From NCBI GenBank assembly GCA_964629825.1, contig CAZVUW010000047.1, positions 1-24,335 on the forward strand: DNA of 24,335 nucleotides, read 5' to 3'. A program made the position numbers and the translations under genes. This document shows positions 1 through 7,652 of the stretch, in pieces. A model generated the notes under the pieces. It was not told the DNA's origin. It saw only the letters and a program-made list of their open reading frames with translations, and did not search any database. This DNA comes from CAZVUW01 sp964629825 (GTDB lineage: Bacteria > Actinomycetota > Nitriliruptoria > Euzebyales > Egibacteraceae). Position 1 is the first letter of the stretch. Every line of letters begins with the position of its first letter.

Positions 1-18
1 GGCGGTAGCCGCACCGAG

Positions 19-1818
19 ATGAGCGGCTCAAGCAGCCCCACGGGCGGTAGCCGCATGGAGATTAGCGGCGTGGAGAGCGCAGTCTCCCTGCGCCAGTGCA
101 GTGTGTTCGAGGTGCTGGACGACGAGGAGCTGGCCCGCATCTCGGCCCTGGCGGAGGAGGTCACGTTCCCCGCGGGCTCCGAGATCTTCGCCCAGGGCTC
201 GCCCGGCGACTCGCTGTACGTGATCGTCGAGGGTTCGGTCGAGGTGGTGCGCAACGGCGTCGTCACCGTCACCTTGCGCGCCGGCGACTTCTTCGGCGAG
301 ATGGCGATGTTCAACCGCTCGAGACGCGTCGCCGGCGTCCGCACCGTCGAGGACACGCGGCTGATCTCCATCCCCGAGCGCCTGCTGCAGCCGCTGGTGC
401 TGCGCCAGGATCCCGCCGCGGTCAAGCTCATCCAGCAGCTGGGCACCCTGACCCTCCAGCGGATGCAGCGCTTCGACGGCGAGCTCGGCCAGCGCCTCGA
501 CGGCGAGGACCCCGCCCTCGCGGCGGCATTCGAGGAGTACCAGCAGCTGCGCGCGCAGCTGCTCGCGGGCTGGGCGCTGGCCTATCACGCGATCGGCAAG
601 CCCGGGAAGCTGACGGTCGAGTCGACCAAGCCAAGCGCCACCGCCGCCGACCTGTCGGTCGCCTACTCCCCCGGCGTGGCGGAGCCGTGCCTCGCCATCG
701 CCGAGGACCCGGACGCCGCCTACACCTACACGGGCAAGGGCGGCCTGGTCGCGGTGATCTCCAACGGGACGGCGGTGCTCGGGCTCGGGCGGATCGGCGC
801 GCTCGCCTCCAAGCCGGTGATGGAGGGCAAGGCGGTCCTGTTCAAGCGCTTCGCCGACGTCGACGCCTTCGACATCGAGGTGGACGAGACCGACCCGCAG
901 GCCTTCGTCGAGACCGTCGAGCGCATCGCACCGACGTTCGGCGGGATCAACCTCGAGGACATCGCCGCTCCCGAGTGCTTCTGGATCGAGCAGGAGGTCC
1001 AGCGCCGGCTCGACATCCCCGTGATGCACGATGACCAGCACGGGACGGCGATCATCATCGGCGCCGCGCTGCGCAACGCGCTGGAGATGGTGGGCAAGGA
1101 CTTCGCGGACATCGGCGTCGTGTTCGCGGGCGCCGGCGCGGCGGGCTTCGCCGCGGCGCGCTACCTGGTCGGCCTGGGCGTGCAGCGCGAGCGGATTCTC
1201 CTCACCGACAGCAAGGGCGTGATCTACACCGGTCGCGAGGCCGCGCCGCACCTCGCCGAGTTCGCCTCGGACACGACCGCCCGGACGCTCGCCGAGGCGA
1301 TCGAGGGCGCCGACGTCTTCGTCGGGGTGAGCGCCGCCGGCGTCCTGACGCCGGCGATGCTCAGGACGATGGCGCCGGACCCGATCGTGTTCGGCCTGGC
1401 CAACCCGGTGCCGGAGATCGACCCCGACCTGGCAAGGGCCACGCGTCCGGACGTGATCATGGCGACGGGCCGCAGCGATCACCCCAACCAGGTGAACAAC
1501 GTCCTGGCCTTCCCCTACATCTTCCGCGGCGCCCTCGACAGCCGTGCGACGGGCATCGACGAGAGCATGAAGCGGGCGGCCACCGACGCGATCGCCGCGC
1601 TGGCGCGCGAGCCCGTCACCGAGGCCGCCGGCTTCGACGGCCGCGACCTCAGCTTCGGCCGCGACTACCTCATCCCCAAGCCGTTCGACCGTCGCCTGCT
1701 GCCCCACGTGGCCAGCGCGGTCGCCGCGGCCGCGGCCAGCGCGGGCCTCGCCCGCCTGGAGCTCGACCCGGAGGAGTACCGCGAGCGCCTGGAGCGGCTG
1801 GCGACCATCCGCCGCTGA
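19..1818 (+). CDS. Malic enzyme with N-terminal cyclic-nucleotide-binding domain
   Basis: Malic enzymes oxidatively decarboxylate malate to pyruvate with reduction of NAD(P). Numbering from the ATG at 19, residues about 24-150 form a cNMP-binding beta-barrel with phosphate-cassette signature FGEMAMFNRSRR near 92-103. Residues about 185-599 are a malic enzyme: TKPSATAADLSVAYSPGVAEP, FGGINLEDIAAPECF (307-321), VMHDDQHGTAI (335-345) and a GAGAAG nucleotide-binding turn (371-376). At 599 residues it is longer than plain short malic enzymes (about 400) because of the sensor domain. The start is uncertain. The frame is open to the window edge, and ATG 55 has a GGGCGG seven bases upstream, giving a 587-residue protein without the Gly/Ser-rich leader. 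NAD versus NADP use cannot be read with confidence. The gene converges on the large minus-strand operon and could supply pyruvate and reductant to it (inference). Confidence 0.93.
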   Translation: MSGSSSPTGGSRMEISGVESAVSLRQCSVFEVLDDEELARISALAEEVTFPAGSEIFAQGSPGDSLYVIVEGSVEVVRNGVVTVTLRAGDFFGEMAMFNRSRRVAGVRTVEDTRLISIPERLLQPLVLRQDPAAVKLIQQLGTLTLQRMQRFDGELGQRLDGEDPALAAAFEEYQQLRAQLLAGWALAYHAIGKPGKLTVESTKPSATAADLSVAYSPGVAEPCLAIAEDPDAAYTYTGKGGLVAVISNGTAVLGLGRIGALASKPVMEGKAVLFKRFADVDAFDIEVDETDPQAFVETVERIAPTFGGINLEDIAAPECFWIEQEVQRRLDIPVMHDDQHGTAIIIGAALRNALEMVGKDFADIGVVFAGAGAAGFAAARYLVGLGVQRERILLTDSKGVIYTGREAAPHLAEFASDTTARTLAEAIEGADVFVGVSAAGVLTPAMLRTMAPDPIVFGLANPVPEIDPDLARATRPDVIMATGRSDHPNQVNNVLAFPYIFRGALDSRATGIDESMKRAATDAIAALAREPVTEAAGFDGRDLSFGRDYLIPKPFDRRLLPHVASAVAAAAASAGLARLELDPEEYRERLERLATIRR

Positions 1819-1977
1819 ATGCCACTGCATCCGTATAACCGTATGCAACTAGCCGCCCAGCATCCGGCTTAGCGGCTGCATAGGCGGGCGGGAAGAGTCG
1901 CGTCCAGCGCGGTCATAGGCCGGCGACGGCCAGATCAAGGCGCCGGCAGGTGCGCCCAGCGCACCGCCCGGCGCCGC

Positions 1978-2002
1978 GACCGCCCGACCGCCCCGACCGC
2001 CC
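1978..2002. repeat. Three short direct repeats of GACCGCCC beside palindrome copy 1
   Basis: The unit GACCGCCC occurs three times in a row (1978-1985, 1986-1993, 1995-2002), with one extra C before the last copy. It ends 12 nt before the palindrome at 2015. A different GACC-rich tandem repeat also precedes the palindrome at 24200. In a GC-rich genome such short repeats can arise by slippage. Confidence 0.6.
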
Positions 2003-2014
2003 ACCACAGGGTTC

Positions 2015-2054
2015 GGTGTTGTTTTCGACGGACATGCCCGTCGAAAACAACACC
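2015..2054. terminator. 40-nt near-perfect palindrome between convergent genes (family copy 1), candidate bidirectional terminator
   Basis: Each arm begins GGTGTTGTTTTCGAC and the centre is GGACATGCC. The arms pair throughout except for one A/C mismatch (2032 against 2037). It lies 11 nt beyond the stop codon of the alpha/beta hydrolase, the last gene of the minus-strand operon, and about 200 nt beyond the malic enzyme stop, so both convergent transcripts would run into it. There is no U-tract after the stem, so it is not a textbook intrinsic terminator, although T-runs lie within the arms. The remaining 1819-2014 contains no convincing gene; it includes a small A/T-rich patch (1826-1847, TGCAT/ATGCA arms). 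Two related palindromes lie at 24200 and 24290. Confidence 0.7.
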
Positions 2055-2065
2055 CAACCGAGCGT

Positions 2066-2818
2066 CTAGCCACGCAGGACCTCGTCGAGGAAGGGCACGA
2101 CCGCGTCGATGACCTGCTCGGCGTTCTCGACGTGCAGGCCATGGCCGAGGTCGCCGAGCTTGACGTGACGGGCGTCCGGCAGCAGCCGCAGCGCGCCCTC
2201 GACGTCGCTGTCGCGCATCAGCGCGCCGCGTTCGGGGTTGCCCTGGAGCAGCAAGACCGGGCAGGTGACCGCGGGCAGGACCACCTCGGGGTCGAAGCCG
2301 GCCGTCAGACGCCCGTCGCGCAGGTGGGCGAGCACGTCCTGGTCGAGCTGCTTCAGCGACTTGGCCAGGCTGCGCAGCGCCAGCGGCAGGTTGGCCAGGT
2401 AGGAGACGGCGAACTCGGGATCGATCTCGCGCGGGAACAGCGCCGAGTCCCCGACCACGACGGCGCGCACTCGGTCGGGGTGGCGAGCGGCGACGGCGAG
2501 GGCCACCCAGCCGCCCAGCGAGTGCCCGTACAGGATCGGCGGCCCGCCGTCCGCGAGGGCGATGACGCGCAGCGCGTCCTCGCAGAAGTCCTCGATCCGG
2601 TAGCGCCCCGGAGAGCGCCCGGACGTCCCGTGGCCGCGGAAGTCGGGGGCCAGCATGCGCCAGCGGTCGGACAGCCGGGCGAGCAGCGGCGAGAAGACCT
2701 GCCAGCGGGCACCGATCCCGTGCAGCAGCACGAGGTCGGGGCCCGCGCCGACCTCCGCATAGGTCAGGTCGACCCCGTCCTCGTCACCTGCCGCCAGCGT
2801 CTTCTCGACCGGCCGCAA
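2066..2818 (-). CDS. Alpha/beta hydrolase, probable thioesterase or product-release enzyme of the operon
   Basis: A 250-residue alpha/beta-hydrolase-fold protein. Visible signatures are the oxyanion segment LLHGIG (31-36), the DFRGHGTSG turn (59-67), the nucleophile elbow GHSLGG (Ser100) and the C-terminal GHGLH containing the probable catalytic His226. The acid is less clear: the usual position after LLLQG has Asn rather than Asp, and Asp203 or Asp205 may serve. There is no signal peptide, so it is cytoplasmic. The start is TTG, one base after the TAG of the KAS III-like gene, which implies translational coupling. As the last gene of a carrier-protein-based operon it could release or proof-read acyl-ACP or acyl-CoA. 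That role is inferred from position; the fold alone does not give a substrate. Confidence 0.88.
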   Translation of the reverse strand: MRPVEKTLAAGDEDGVDLTYAEVGAGPDLVLLHGIGARWQVFSPLLARLSDRWRMLAPDFRGHGTSGRSPGRYRIEDFCEDALRVIALADGGPPILYGHSLGGWVALAVAARHPDRVRAVVVGDSALFPREIDPEFAVSYLANLPLALRSLAKSLKQLDQDVLAHLRDGRLTAGFDPEVVLPAVTCPVLLLQGNPERGALMRDSDVEGALRLLPDARHVKLGDLGHGLHVENAEQVIDAVVPFLDEVLRG

Positions 2819-2819
2819 G

Positions 2820-3956
2820 CTAGACCCCGGCCACGTCGGCGACCGCGGCTTCTCCTTGTCCCTCGCTCAGGGGGGCGGCGGTCCAGTTCAGCACGCTGCC
2901 CGCATACTTCCACTTGCTCGTCTCGATGGCCAGCAGCAGCACCCGGTCGCCCGTCTGCACCGCCCCGGTCTGCCAGGCGTGGTCCAGCGCGAGCGGGACC
3001 GCCGCCGAGCCGGTGGCGCCGACCAGCGCGAGGTTCTCGAAGATCTTGGGCTGGAACGCCGCCCACTGCGGCGTCAGCAGCCCGGCCTCCTCGAGCTCGG
3101 TCAGGACGTAGCCGGCGTTGCCCTCCGGGATGATGCAGATGTCGATGTCGTCGTGGGTCAGGTCCGTGGCCGCCAGCGTCCGGTCGACGGCCTCGGTCAT
3201 CACGTAGGGCGTGAAGCGCCCCGACTCGACGACGTCCACCTTGAGCTCCACGAACGGCCGGTGCTCCAGCTGGACGTGCACGGGGGCGTGCGTGCCGGCC
3301 CCCACGATCTGCATCCCGGGTGCACGGTCGCCGCCGACGCACTCGAAGGACCCGCCAAGCAGGCCCTCGCTGCCGCCCTCCTCGTCCGCGCGCAGCACGA
3401 TCGCACCGGCTCCGTCGCCGAAGCCGTACGGGTTCATGCGGTTGCGCATGCGGATCCGCTCGGGGCGCTGACCGAGGAACACCGGCACCAGCAGCGGCGA
3501 GACGGCCTCGCTGCCCACGACCACCGCCGTGCGGAAGCGCCCGCTTGCCAGGTACTGCGCCGCGATGTCCAGCGCCTCGACGGTGCCGGCGCAGCCGGAC
3601 CGCAGCTCCAGGACGGCGCAGCGCGTCAGCCCGAGCCGCTCCTGAAGGAAGGTGACCATCGGCGGCAGCAGGTACTCGGGGCTGGCGGTGCAGGAGATGA
3701 GGAGGTCGACCTCGCCGGCCTCCATCTCGGCGCGCTCAAGCGCCTGGAGGACGGCGCCGTAGGCCATCGCAGTGTTGCTGTCGCGATGCTCTCCGGTCAG
3801 GGGATCGACGATCCAATGGCGCTGCAGGACGCCGAGGCCCCGCAGCACATCAGCAGGTAGCGGCCCGACGAGGCGCTCGAGGTCCTCGTTCGTGATCGGC
3901 TCGCCAGGAAGATAGGCGCCCGTGCTGACCAGGCGCACAGCATGCTTCGCTCGCAC
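2820..3956 (-). CDS. KAS III-like (FabH/thiolase-fold) protein retaining Cys but lacking the His and Asn of the triad
   Basis: The 378-residue protein has the KAS III layout, with the nucleophile segment SGCAGTVEALD (Cys122), NPYGFGDGAGAIVL (175-188) and a C-terminal VPLALDHA. FabH enzymes use a Cys-His-Asn triad. Where FabH has VPHQAN, this protein has IPEGNAG with Glu278. Where FabH has GNTSAAS, it has GATGSAA with Ala314. So only the Cys is preserved. KAS III relatives with altered triads can act as acyltransferases rather than condensing enzymes (CerJ and DpsC are known examples), so starter transfer, esterification or a purely structural role is possible. The start is GTG 3956, with GGGAGGAG about five bases upstream. 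It follows the fused ketosynthase by 29 nt. Confidence 0.9.
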   Translation of the reverse strand: MRAKHAVRLVSTGAYLPGEPITNEDLERLVGPLPADVLRGLGVLQRHWIVDPLTGEHRDSNTAMAYGAVLQALERAEMEAGEVDLLISCTASPEYLLPPMVTFLQERLGLTRCAVLELRSGCAGTVEALDIAAQYLASGRFRTAVVVGSEAVSPLLVPVFLGQRPERIRMRNRMNPYGFGDGAGAIVLRADEEGGSEGLLGGSFECVGGDRAPGMQIVGAGTHAPVHVQLEHRPFVELKVDVVESGRFTPYVMTEAVDRTLAATDLTHDDIDICIIPEGNAGYVLTELEEAGLLTPQWAAFQPKIFENLALVGATGSAAVPLALDHAWQTGAVQTGDRVLLLAIETSKWKYAGSVLNWTAAPLSEGQGEAAVADVAGV

Positions 3957-3985
3957 CGGACTCCTCCCGGTTGTCGGGGGCCGTC

Positions 3986-6301
3986 CTAGGGGGCGAGGAC
4001 GATCGAGAAGTGTGTACCTCCTAGGGAGGTGCTGTTGATGAGTGCAGGTCCTGCAGAGCCGTCCTGCCAGCTTCGAACTGCGAGCACGGCGTTGAGCGCG
4101 CCCCCAGCGCCCAACGGCTCGCCCAGCAGACGCTTGGGCGCGTGAACTCGCGGGCTGGCCCCGCCGAGCAGCCGCTCGAGCGCTGCACGCTCGGCGGCAT
4201 CAACCGACTCCATGCCGGTCTGAGTGCTCCAGACGCTGTCCAGGTCCTCCGCAGTCAACCCGGCAGCCTCCAGGGCGAGACGCATGGCGCGTTCCATCCC
4301 GCCGCCGTCGAGGTCCCAGCGGCCCACACCGCGGGCGTCGCTGGCCACCCCGGTGCCCAGGACGCGCCCGTACACGCGCGCCCCGCGCTGCTCAGCAGCG
4401 GACCTCCGCTCGAGCAGCAGCGCGATCCCCGCCTCTGCGATGCCGACGTCACCGCCGAGCACGCCGGCCTGTCGGTAGGCCTCGATCACCGTGTCCGTCA
4501 GGGTGTCGGCGGCCAGCGCGATCATGCCGTCAGCGCAGTTGGTGGCGACCAGCTCGGCGGCGTAAGCAAGCGCCGAGGCGCCCGCGCCGTGTCCCGCAGT
4601 GACGGTCGAGGTCGGGCCAACCGCTCCGACCTGCATGGCCACCTGGCCGCTGGCGGCGTTGTAGACGGTGTTCGGGAAGACCGCGGGGTTGGCGCCGCGG
4701 GCCCCCTCCTCGAACAGGAGCGCGCAGAAACGCTCCATCGACTCCATCGGGCCCGCTCCGGTCCCGAAGATGACGCCGACCCGCTCGCGGTTGGCGTCGG
4801 TCAGCTCCAGCCCGGCGTCCTGCAAGGCCAGGCGGGAGGCGATGATCGAGAACAGGCCGAGGCGGTCGACGCGGCGACGCTCCTTCGGCGACAGGTAGGC
4901 GCCGACGTTCAGGTCGACGCGGCCGAGCAGGAGCCCGTCCTCATCGGTCTTGGGGTCGCGCCCGGTCGAGAAGGCCTCCCAGAGCGACTCCACGTCCTCA
5001 CCGGCGGGCGTCAGAGCGGACACACCGGTGATGACGACCTCGTCGAGGTCGGGCTCGGGTGGCGCCGCCGCGCGGCCGCGTGTCAGCACCAGGGTCGCGT
5101 TCGCCCCGCCGAACGCGAAGTTGTTCGACAGCGCCGCGCTCATCTCGATCGGACGCGACACGTTCGGCACGTAGTCGAGGTCGCACTCGGGGTCGGCCTC
5201 GGTGAAGTTGGCGGTGGGCGGAGCCAGCTGCTCCTCCAGCGCCTTGACGGTGACGATCGCCTCGACCGCGCCGGCGGCGCCGAGGAGGTGCCCGATCATC
5301 GACTTGGTGCTGCTGACCGCCACGGCCTTGGCCGCGTCGCCGAGGCCGAGCTTGGTGGCCTTGGTCTCCGCGGGGTCGTTCTTGGCCGTGCCGGTGCCGT
5401 GGCTGTTGACGTAGCCGATCTCCTCCGGCGCGACGCCGGCGGCGGCGAGCGCCGACTTGATGGCACGGGCCGCGCCGCGACCCTCCGGGTGCGGTGCGGT
5501 GGCGTGGTAGCCGTCGGCCGAGAGGCCGTAGCCGGCGACCTCGGCCAGCACGGGAAGCTCGAGCTCGCGCGCCAGGTCCTCGCGGACCAGGACCAGCATC
5601 CCGCTGCCCTCGCCCAGCGACAGGCCGGTGCGGTCGTGCGAGTAGGGCGCCGCCGGCTTCGGCGAGAGCGACTCGAGGGAGTTGAACCCGCCCAGCAGGA
5701 CGTCGGACAGCGCGTCGGTGCCGCCGGTGAGGACGGCGTCGGCACGGCCGTCGCGGATGAGCGCGGCTGCGTAGCCGATGGCGTTCGCACCCGCGGCGCA
5801 AGCGGTGTCGACGGACAGCACGGGCCCCTGCAGACCGAAGGCGCCGCTCAGGGCCTCGGCGATGGCCTGCGGCGACACGAAGCGCAGGAGGTGGGGGTCG
5901 GCCTCCTCGCCGCGCATGCGGGCGCGGTACCAGTACTCGCCGGACAGCAGACCGCCGTTGCAGGTGCCGAGCACCATGCCCCAGCGCTCGGGCGGGATCC
6001 GGTTGGTGTCGAGACCGGCGTTGGCCATGGCCTCCTCGGCCGCCACCAGCGCGTAGTCGAGTGCGTAGTCGGTGTGGCCCTCGGGGTAGCCCACGTCGTG
6101 GCTCGGCCGCCGCTGATCGACGATCTCGCCGGCCACCTCGGTCCGATAGCCGGTCATGTCCAGACGCTGCACCGGGCGGATCGCCACGCGACCCAGCTTC
6201 GAGCCCTCCCAGAGGTCGTCGATGCTCGGCCCCTGGCTCGTGATCGCACCCAGGCCCGAGACGACCACTCTGGCCGTCCCCTTCCCGCTTGAGGTGACCA
6301 C
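3986..6301 (-). CDS. Fused ketosynthase and chain-length-factor-like protein (KAS II-KS-beta didomain)
   Basis: A 771-residue protein made of two thiolase-fold ketosynthase domains. Domain 1 (about 10-408) is a full KAS II with VDTACAAGANAI (Cys168), NSHGTGT (His301), KSMIGHLLGAAG (His338) and NNFAFGGANA. A Pro/Ala/Asp linker (about 409-419) leads to domain 2 (about 420-771). Domain 2 starts EVVITGVSALTPAG and is shorter than a normal ketosynthase. The Cys position is His571 (TAGHGAGASAL), the first His position is Thr693 and the second is Glu728. It is therefore a non-condensing, chain-length-factor-like half. GTG 6301 is chosen because AGGGAGGG ends four bases upstream and the conserved domain starts at once. 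A 49-codon upstream extension is open but overlaps the preceding gene and resembles nothing. Confidence 0.93.
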   Translation of the reverse strand: MVTSSGKGTARVVVSGLGAITSQGPSIDDLWEGSKLGRVAIRPVQRLDMTGYRTEVAGEIVDQRRPSHDVGYPEGHTDYALDYALVAAEEAMANAGLDTNRIPPERWGMVLGTCNGGLLSGEYWYRARMRGEEADPHLLRFVSPQAIAEALSGAFGLQGPVLSVDTACAAGANAIGYAAALIRDGRADAVLTGGTDALSDVLLGGFNSLESLSPKPAAPYSHDRTGLSLGEGSGMLVLVREDLARELELPVLAEVAGYGLSADGYHATAPHPEGRGAARAIKSALAAAGVAPEEIGYVNSHGTGTAKNDPAETKATKLGLGDAAKAVAVSSTKSMIGHLLGAAGAVEAIVTVKALEEQLAPPTANFTEADPECDLDYVPNVSRPIEMSAALSNNFAFGGANATLVLTRGRAAAPPEPDLDEVVITGVSALTPAGEDVESLWEAFSTGRDPKTDEDGLLLGRVDLNVGAYLSPKERRRVDRLGLFSIIASRLALQDAGLELTDANRERVGVIFGTGAGPMESMERFCALLFEEGARGANPAVFPNTVYNAASGQVAMQVGAVGPTSTVTAGHGAGASALAYAAELVATNCADGMIALAADTLTDTVIEAYRQAGVLGGDVGIAEAGIALLLERRSAAEQRGARVYGRVLGTGVASDARGVGRWDLDGGGMERAMRLALEAAGLTAEDLDSVWSTQTGMESVDAAERAALERLLGGASPRVHAPKRLLGEPLGAGGALNAVLAVRSWQDGSAGPALINSTSLGGTHFSIVLAP

Positions 6302-6314
6302 GTCACCCTCCCTT

Positions 6315-6328
6315 TCGCCGTCCGGCGA
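6315..6328 (-). other. Small hairpin just upstream of the ribosome site of the fused ketosynthase
   Basis: TCGCCG and CGGCGA pair around a two-base centre, effectively a five-base stem with a tetraloop. They lie about five bases upstream of the AGGGAGGG ribosome site that serves GTG 6301, in the 67-nt gap after the preceding gene. It could stabilise a processed mRNA end or tune translation. Chance occurrence is quite possible at this GC content. Confidence 0.3.
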
Positions 6329-6368
6329 GCTGACCGCCCACCGCTGGAGTTCTTCGGTCCTTGTCAGG

Positions 6369-7652
6369 TCAGCGCGCCGCCCGCAGGGCGAGCACCACGT
6401 TCTGTCCTTCCAGTCCACGGCCCACCGCCAAGGCCGTGGCGAGATCACGCTCCCGCGCCTCGTTCGGAACCCAGTCGACGCCGTCGCACGCCGGGTCCAC
6501 GTCGTCGAGGTTCAGGGTAGGCGGAACTACGCCGCTGTCCAGAGCCAAGGCCGCAACGGCGACGTTCAGCGCACCGGCGCCGGCTACGAGATGGCCCGTG
6601 GCGGGCTTGACGCTGCTCGCCACCACGTCGCTGCCGGCTCCGAACACAGCTCGGATCGCGGCCGCCTCGCTGGTGTCTCCGGCCGGGGTGCCGCAGCCGT
6701 GCGCCGCGATGTAGGAGACGTCTTGCGGGCTCAGCCCGGCGTTGCTCAGGGCCGCCCGCATGGCGGTTGCGAGCCCGCGTCCCTCCGGGCTGGGGGTGAG
6801 CAGGCCCTCGGTGTCGAAGCCGCCGCCCAGCCCGACCACCTCGGCATAGACCTTGGCGTCGCGGGCCGCGGCGCGCTCGGCGTCCTCCAGGACGACGAAG
6901 GCCGCGCCCTCGCCCAGGATCGACCCGTCGCGGTCGCGCCCGTAGGGGCGGCACGCCCGCGCGCCGAGCTCGTTGCTGGTGCTCAGCACGCCGAGCCCGT
7001 CCATCTTGGCCATGCTCCACCAGGAGGTCGGGTCGTCGAAGCCTCCGGCCAGCGCCACGACGCTCTCACCGCGCTGCACGGACCGGAACGCCTGCCCGAT
7101 GGCCGACGTCCCCGCATCGGCCGTGCCCGCGAAGTAGGTGTTGGCGCCCTTCATCCCGTAGGCCTGCGAGATGTAGAAGAGCGCGGCGCCCTGGAGGCCC
7201 TCGACGTAGAACAGCGGGTAGAAGCGCTGCGCGCCCTCGGTGCCCATGGTGGACATGTCGACGGAGCCGTCCGGGTTCCGGGCCGCCAGCGCCGCGTCGA
7301 CCATCCGGTCGGGGTGCGAGGTCTCCTTGTTCCCGCCGATGAACAGCCCGACGTCCTCGGCCTCCGACTCCTCGAAGGACTCCAGGCCCGCGTCGGCGAG
7401 CGCCAGCGCCGCCCCGACCATCCCCATCTGGTCGTTGCGGGTCATGTTGCGCAGCACGCGGCGGTTGGCCACGAACGGCTTGGGGTCGAAGTCCTCGATC
7501 TCGGCGCCGAGCTGGGTGCGCAGACCGGTCGGGTCGAACCCCGCGATGCGCCGGATGCCGCTGCGGCCGGACAGGATGCCCTTCCAGGTCTCCTCGGTGC
7601 CGACTCCGAGCGACGTGGCGAGCCCGATGCCCGTGATCACGACCCGTCTCAT
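6369..7652 (-). CDS. KAS II-like protein with active-site Cys replaced by Ala
   Basis: A 427-residue FabF-family protein beginning RRVVITGIGLATSLG. It keeps both catalytic histidines (AAHGCGTPAGD, His318; KPATGHLVAGAGA, His354). The nucleophile position reads GTADAGTSAIG, with Ala178 where active ketosynthases have Cys. Ketosynthases without Cys but with both His cannot form the acyl-enzyme. They typically serve as chain-length-factor partners or as malonyl-ACP decarboxylases for starter formation (KSQ enzymes have Gln there). It lies directly after the Cys-His-His ketosynthase and hotdog protein 1, suggesting a KS-alpha/KS-beta pair in trans. ATG 7652 has AGGGAGGG about seven bases upstream and overlaps the hotdog stop as ATGA, indicating translational coupling. 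Confidence 0.92.
   Translation of the reverse strand: MRRVVITGIGLATSLGVGTEETWKGILSGRSGIRRIAGFDPTGLRTQLGAEIEDFDPKPFVANRRVLRNMTRNDQMGMVGAALALADAGLESFEESEAEDVGLFIGGNKETSHPDRMVDAALAARNPDGSVDMSTMGTEGAQRFYPLFYVEGLQGAALFYISQAYGMKGANTYFAGTADAGTSAIGQAFRSVQRGESVVALAGGFDDPTSWWSMAKMDGLGVLSTSNELGARACRPYGRDRDGSILGEGAAFVVLEDAERAAARDAKVYAEVVGLGGGFDTEGLLTPSPEGRGLATAMRAALSNAGLSPQDVSYIAAHGCGTPAGDTSEAAAIRAVFGAGSDVVASSVKPATGHLVAGAGALNVAVAALALDSGVVPPTLNLDDVDPACDGVDWVPNEARERDLATALAVGRGLEGQNVVLALRAAR

Noticed and set aside
1826..1847. A/T-rich patch with TGCAT/ATGCA arms and two CCGTAT copies, considered as a promoter or attachment site
   Set aside because: No downstream plus-strand gene, no tRNA and no integrase. 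The stem is only five bases.
28..1848. A 606-codon open frame antisense to the malic enzyme
   Set aside because: The translation is rich in Arg, Gly, His and Asp with no family motif. It mirrors the codon bias of the well-supported plus-strand gene.
4142..6292. A 716-codon plus-strand frame opposite the fused ketosynthase
   Set aside because: It is an antisense shadow of a gene with complete active-site motifs, low in hydrophobic structure and without recognisable domains.
6302..6448. N-terminal extension of the fused ketosynthase
   Set aside because: It overlaps the preceding ketosynthase-like gene and has no family similarity, while GTG 6301 has a strong ribosome site.
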